64,000 nt of DNA, from contig JAFRXD010000042.1 of the NCBI GenBank assembly GCA_017441605.1, positions 1-64,000 on the forward strand, written 5' to 3'. A model generated the notes under the pieces. It had not been told where the DNA came from. It saw only the letters and a program-made list of their open reading frames with translations, and made no database searches. The stretch is from Thermoguttaceae bacterium (GTDB lineage Bacteria; Planctomycetota; Planctomycetia; Pirellulales; Thermoguttaceae). Position 1 is the first letter of the stretch. Each line of letters begins with the position of its first letter. Below are positions 60,675-64,000 of the stretch, piece by piece. The position numbers were made by a program, and so were the translations under genes.

Positions 60675-62318
60675 TTAGCCGATTCGATCTTGCAACTCGG
60701 CGAGCAAGTCGTCCTTCTTAACGCGAACCTGCTCGAGCGAGTCGCGATCGCGCAGGGTCACGGTCCCGTCGGTCATCGTTTGCCCGTCGACGGTAACGCA
60801 GAACGGGGTTCCGATTTCGTCCTGACGGCGATAGCGTCGCCCGACGGCGCCCTTTTCGTCGTACTGAACGGTCATCTTCTTCTTGAGCTCGCCGTAGATT
60901 TCGGCGGCGACCTCGGGCATACCGTCTTTCTTAACGAGCGGGAAGACGGCGGCTTTGATCGGGGCGAGGCGAGGATGCAGCTTCATCACGACGCGCTCTT
61001 CCTCTTTGCCCGCCTCGGAGGTCGGGGCTTTGTCGACGGTGTAAGCCTCGCAGAGGAACGCGAGGGTCGCTCGGTCGGCGCCGGAGCTCGGCTCGATCAC
61101 GTGCGGAACGAACCGCTCTTTGCGGAGGTCGTCGTAGTACGAGAGATCCTTTCCGGAACCGCGCCATTTTGGGTTCCCGTCCGGCCCCTTTTCGAGGGTC
61201 AGCCCGTCCCCTTCGCGAACCAGCTTGCCCTCCATATGGGAGCGCAGGTCGAAGTCGCCTCGGTGCGCGACGCCCTCGAGCTCGCCGTACTCGCCCTCGG
61301 GGAGGAACGGGAAGGCGTACTCGATATCGGCTGTTCCGACGGAGTAGTGCGCCAACTCCGCCTTTTCGTGCTCGCGCATTCGGAGCCGCTCGCTCGCCAG
61401 ACCCATGTCGACGTACCATTGGAACCGACGGTCGCGCCAGAACTGGTACCATTTCTCGGATTCGTCGGGACGGCAGAAAAACTCGATTTCCATCTGCTCG
61501 AACTCGCGACTGCGGAACGTGAAGTTGCGCGGCGTGATCTCGTTGCGGAAGCTCTTCCCGATTTGTCCGATTCCGAACGGTACCCGAATGCGCGCGCTGT
61601 CGACGACGTTCTTGAAGTTGACGAAAATCCCCTGGGCGGTTTCCGGGCGCAGGAACGCGGCGTCCTCTTCGCCTCCGAGCGCCCCGACCGTCGTTTTGAA
61701 CATCAAGTTGAACTCGCGCGGCTGGGTGAGGGTTCCGACCGTTTTGGCGTCGGGCCCGAGAACCTCGGAGAAGTCGCCGTTTTCGAACGAGTCGATTCCG
61801 AGGACGTCCCCCTCCCAAGTCAGTTTGTCGGCGTCCTTTTTACGGAACCCGAAGTATTTGAGCGCCGTTTGCTCGAGCGCGTCGAGTTCGTTTTCCGTCT
61901 CGATCGTCGTGACGAAGACGCGGACGTTTTGCGCGGGCGCGCCGTTCTCGCCGTGTTTAAGCCCCGAGACCCAGCGACCTTTGATGTGGTCGAATCGGTA
62001 CCGGCGCTTCGACTCGCGGCAGTCGATCATAAAGTCGTGGAAAAGGTCGTAGTGCCCGGAGCACTTCCAGACTTGCGGGTGCATAATGATCGCGCAGTCG
62101 AGCCCGGTCATTTCGAAGGGGCTTGGGGCGCCGGGAAGCGTTAGCATATCGTTGTGGCCGACGACCATATCGTTCCACCACGCGTCCTTGACGTTCCGCT
62201 TCAGTAGAACTCCGAGCGGGCCGTAGTCCCAGAATCCGTTGAGTCCCCCGTAGATCTCGCTCGATTGAAACAGAAAGCCGCGGCGCTTGCAGAGCGCGAC
62301 CAGATCTTCCATCCGCAT
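60675..62318 (-). CDS. glyS: Glycyl-tRNA synthetase (alpha2 type)
   Basis: This class II synthetase charges tRNA-Gly with glycine. The 547-residue product has the alpha2-type N-terminus (LVALCKRRGFLFQSSEIYGG, GFWDYGPLGVLLKRN). Motif 2 is FRNEITPRNFTFRSREFEQM and the motif 3 region is EPSSGADRATLAFLCEAY. A C-terminal anticodon-binding domain starts near LHPRLAPIKAAVFPLVKKDG. An internal stretch has RETAQGIFVNFKNVVDSARI-like text (read RPETAQGIF), confirming the family. The ATG follows AAAGGA. The ComB-like gene ends 27 bases upstream and probably shares its transcript. Confidence 0.95.
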   Translation of the reverse strand: MRMEDLVALCKRRGFLFQSSEIYGGLNGFWDYGPLGVLLKRNVKDAWWNDMVVGHNDMLTLPGAPSPFEMTGLDCAIIMHPQVWKCSGHYDLFHDFMIDCRESKRRYRFDHIKGRWVSGLKHGENGAPAQNVRVFVTTIETENELDALEQTALKYFGFRKKDADKLTWEGDVLGIDSFENGDFSEVLGPDAKTVGTLTQPREFNLMFKTTVGALGGEEDAAFLRPETAQGIFVNFKNVVDSARIRVPFGIGQIGKSFRNEITPRNFTFRSREFEQMEIEFFCRPDESEKWYQFWRDRRFQWYVDMGLASERLRMREHEKAELAHYSVGTADIEYAFPFLPEGEYGELEGVAHRGDFDLRSHMEGKLVREGDGLTLEKGPDGNPKWRGSGKDLSYYDDLRKERFVPHVIEPSSGADRATLAFLCEAYTVDKAPTSEAGKEEERVVMKLHPRLAPIKAAVFPLVKKDGMPEVAAEIYGELKKKMTVQYDEKGAVGRRYRRQDEIGTPFCVTVDGQTMTDGTVTLRDRDSLEQVRVKKDDLLAELQDRIG

Positions 62319-62345
62319 TGTGCGATCCTTTTGTTATTGCTAATG

Positions 62346-63119
62346 TTAGTGTGTTTGAACGTTGGTTTGTCGCTTGAATCGGGAGTCCAACTTGATCTCT
62401 CCGACTCGAAATTCCGCGACTTCCTCGAACGCGTCGAGGTTCGCCGCGTCGTAAATATCTTTGGTCAACCCGATTTTGCGCAGGTTTTGCCCCCCGGTCG
62501 ACGCCTTCAGCGCCTCGACGAGCGGGGTCGCCGCTCGCTCGCGCCAGAACTCTCGCGCGACCTCCGCCTGAACGTTGAGCGCGAACTCGGACGAGCGGCG
62601 CGTTAGGCGATCGACGAGCAGCCCCGCGAGCAGGAGATCCTCCTCGGTGAACCCCCCGTTCGTCCCGGCGCAAACGATCGAGATCGTCTCGGCGCTCTCG
62701 CTCAGGATTCTGCGAACGACCGCCTCCGCGTTGACGAACGCCGCCAAAAGAACAATTCCTCGACAGCTCAGAATTGCCTTCGTGCCGTTGGTCGTCGTAA
62801 AGAGCAGGGTCTTGCCCTCGACGTTTTCCGGGGTATAGAGGTCGGGGGAGTTGCCGAAGTCGAACCCCTCGATCGGGAGCCCTCCTCGCTCTCCTCCGAG
62901 AACGATTTTGTCGGCGTCGTCGGGGCGTCGCTCGACGAGCCCTCGCTTGGCGACCAGCGCCTCCTCCACCGTCTCGAACGGCAGGACGCGCTCGGCCCCG
63001 GAGCGAAGCGCGGTCGTAATCGTCGTGGTCGCGCGCAAAACGTCGATCGCGACGGAAACGCCGGTCGGGGGCAAGTCGCTCGCCAGTTCGGGAAGCGCGA
63101 AGGCGTTAAGGTATCTCAC
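62346..63119 (-). CDS. ComB-like 2-phosphosulfolactate phosphatase family protein
   Basis: The start is taken as the GTG at 63119, giving 257 residues that begin RYLNAFALPELASDLPPTG; the frame extends upstream without family sequence. Landmarks of the ComB family are SVAIDVLRATTTITTALRSG, LGGERGGLPIEGFDFGNSP, TLLFTTTNGTKAI and VCAGTNGGFTEEDLL. ComB removes phosphate from 2-phosphosulfolactate in coenzyme M synthesis, but bacterial homologues are widespread and their roles are often unclear. No other coenzyme M or sulfolactate gene is visible, so the precise reaction is uncertain. It lies directly upstream of glyS and diverges from menG. Confidence 0.82.
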   Translation of the reverse strand: MRYLNAFALPELASDLPPTGVSVAIDVLRATTTITTALRSGAERVLPFETVEEALVAKRGLVERRPDDADKIVLGGERGGLPIEGFDFGNSPDLYTPENVEGKTLLFTTTNGTKAILSCRGIVLLAAFVNAEAVVRRILSESAETISIVCAGTNGGFTEEDLLLAGLLVDRLTRRSSEFALNVQAEVAREFWRERAATPLVEALKASTGGQNLRKIGLTKDIYDAANLDAFEEVAEFRVGEIKLDSRFKRQTNVQTH

Positions 63120-63152
63120 GGACGTCCTCGGTCGTTGGGGTCGCGCCGCCGC

Positions 63153-63180
63153 TTGTCGCGGGGCGAAAAACGGGTATAAT
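63153..63180 (+). promoter_or_regulatory. Promoter of the menG/ubiE gene
   Basis: TTGTCG (63153-63158), 16 bp, TATAAT (63175-63180). The coding start is at 63320, giving a leader of about 130 bases. Confidence 0.65.
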
Positions 63181-63275
63181 AAAGGAACGCGTCGCAGGCC
63201 TCTCGGCCGGAGTCGAAGCTCGTTTCGCCGACGAATCGCGACCGACCGCCGCCGAGGGGGGACGCGTCTCTCTTC

Positions 63276-63281
63276 ATTATA
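63276..63281 (-). promoter_or_regulatory. Candidate -10 box for the ComB-like gene
   Basis: ATTATA on the plus strand is a perfect TATAAT on the minus strand. No good -35 match lies 16-18 bp upstream, so it is tentative. If used, its transcript would overlap the menG leader in antisense. Confidence 0.35.
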
Positions 63282-63319
63282 CCCCACTTTTTGAAAAATG
63301 GAATTACCGAGTCGACGCG

Positions 63320-64000
63320 ATGAGCGATAAAACGGAAACAAAAGCGGCTTCCCTCGGCGCGGACAAGTCCCCCGAGCGCGTGAGGACGATGTTCGACCAG
63401 ATCGCCCCGAAATACGACCTGCTCAACGATCTGCTCTCCCTGCGCCTCGCGCGGCTCTGGCGCCGGAAATTCGCCGCGAAAATCCTCTCGCTTTTGCCCG
63501 AGGAGCGCGCGAAGTCGGGGAGCGCCGAATTTCTCGACGCGGCGACCGGGACGGGGGATCTGCTCGTCGAATTGCGGCGCCAGTGGCGGAAGCGGGCGAA
63601 GCGCGGGCTGGTCGCGGGGGAGTTCTCGGGGACGGGAATCGACTTTTCGCCGCGCATGCTCGAATTGGCGGAGAAGAAATTCGCGCGCGCGAAGATTTCC
63701 GGGCTGGAGCTTCTCGAGGCGGACGGAACGGCGCTCCCGTTTCCCGACGCGCGGTTCGACGCGATTTCGATCTCGTTCGGACTTCGCAATATGCTCGACC
63801 CGGCGCGGGGAATCATGGAGATGGCGCGGGTCTGCCGCCCGGGGGGCGTCGTCGCGATTTTGGAGTTCACGAGAACGCGCGCCCCGATTTTCGGCTCCCT
63901 TTTTCGATTCTATTTCCGCAACGTCCTCCCCGCGATCGGGCAAGCGCTCGCGAAAAACGACAAGGACGCCTATCGCTACCTGCCGCAAAGCGTCGAGGAA
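63320..64000 (+). CDS. menG: Menaquinone/ubiquinone methyltransferase (MenG/UbiE), 3' end cut by the window edge
   Basis: The ATG at 63320 opens a frame that runs through the right edge (227 codons visible). Class I SAM-dependent methyltransferase motifs of the UbiE/MenG family are present: VRTMFDQIAPKYDLLNDLLS, the glycine-rich SAM loop FLDAATGTGDLLVEL, GTGIDFSPRMLELAEKK, LPFPDARFDAISISFGLRNM and RPGGVVAILEFTR. The enzyme methylates demethylmenaquinone in the last step of menaquinone synthesis. No strong ribosome site precedes the ATG. About 20-30 residues at the C-terminus are probably missing beyond the window. Confidence 0.92.
   Translation, partial: MSDKTETKAASLGADKSPERVRTMFDQIAPKYDLLNDLLSLRLARLWRRKFAAKILSLLPEERAKSGSAEFLDAATGTGDLLVELRRQWRKRAKRGLVAGEFSGTGIDFSPRMLELAEKKFARAKISGLELLEADGTALPFPDARFDAISISFGLRNMLDPARGIMEMARVCRPGGVVAILEFTRTRAPIFGSLFRFYFRNVLPAIGQALAKNDKDAYRYLPQSVEE

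Noticed and set aside
60612..62144. 510-codon plus-strand frame opposite glycyl-tRNA synthetase
   Set aside because: Shadow of a well-conserved synthetase gene; no recognisable domain.

Overview
The window is a GC-rich bacterial chromosome segment, most likely from the phylum Planctomycetota. This is inferred from gene content: a large cytochrome related to hydrazine synthase alpha, tandem and single SUMF1 genes, two giant alpha-2-macroglobulins, giant secreted beta-rich proteins, a TatC with a long insertion after the first membrane segment, a BON-domain secreted protein and a LarA homologue. Most starts have AGGAG-type ribosome binding sites. Several genes have a recognisable TTGNNN / 16-17 bp / TATAAT-like promoter, so transcription signals look conventional.

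Layout. Bases 1-11343 hold two consecutive, very large envelope proteins of unknown function, the first cut by the left edge. 11378-14821 carries a highly charged disordered protein, a BON-domain secreted protein and a FmdB-type zinc ribbon protein. 14854-16374 holds a frameshifted Rpn/PD-(D/E)XK nuclease gene followed by a duplicated 3' fragment. tatC follows, ending in a 35-bp repeat array and a terminator. 26398-17953 (minus) looks like one transcription unit: a degenerate PDDEXK-like protein, a SUMF1 protein, a three-haem-site HzsA-like cytochrome, xylulokinase and a membrane-anchored double-SUMF1 protein. 35797-26698 (minus) encodes a lipoprotein, an MMPL/RND exporter, a UvrA2-type ATPase and a Tsp/Prc protease. 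A second Rpn-type nuclease lies at 36087. 37630-49567 has two alpha-2-macroglobulin paralogues, the second lacking exactly the thioester-domain part. A broken flavin-reductase-like gene follows.

50259-57862 is a compact accessory cluster resembling a partial phage tail module. Four short plus-strand genes end in a probable tail-assembly-chaperone pair with a -1 frameshift site (A9). Seven minus-strand genes diverge from them, including a beta-helix protein, a secreted HExxH peptidase and a membrane protein. No capsid, terminase, integrase or tape-measure gene is present, and the cluster stops inside the 3' end of a glycosyltransferase gene. The right end (57794-64000) returns to chromosomal genes: glycosyltransferase, LarA-like racemase, a small conserved protein, glycyl-tRNA synthetase, a ComB-like phosphatase and divergent menG/ubiE, cut by the right edge.

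Points most worth attention: the likely programmed frameshift in the tail-chaperone gene; the orphan tail-like/peptidase/beta-helix cluster; the thioester-less macroglobulin next to its thioester-bearing paralogue; the giant protein that looks like two secreted proteins fused; and a recurring compact GAG-loop terminator element. All functional assignments come from reading motifs by eye; no database search was run.
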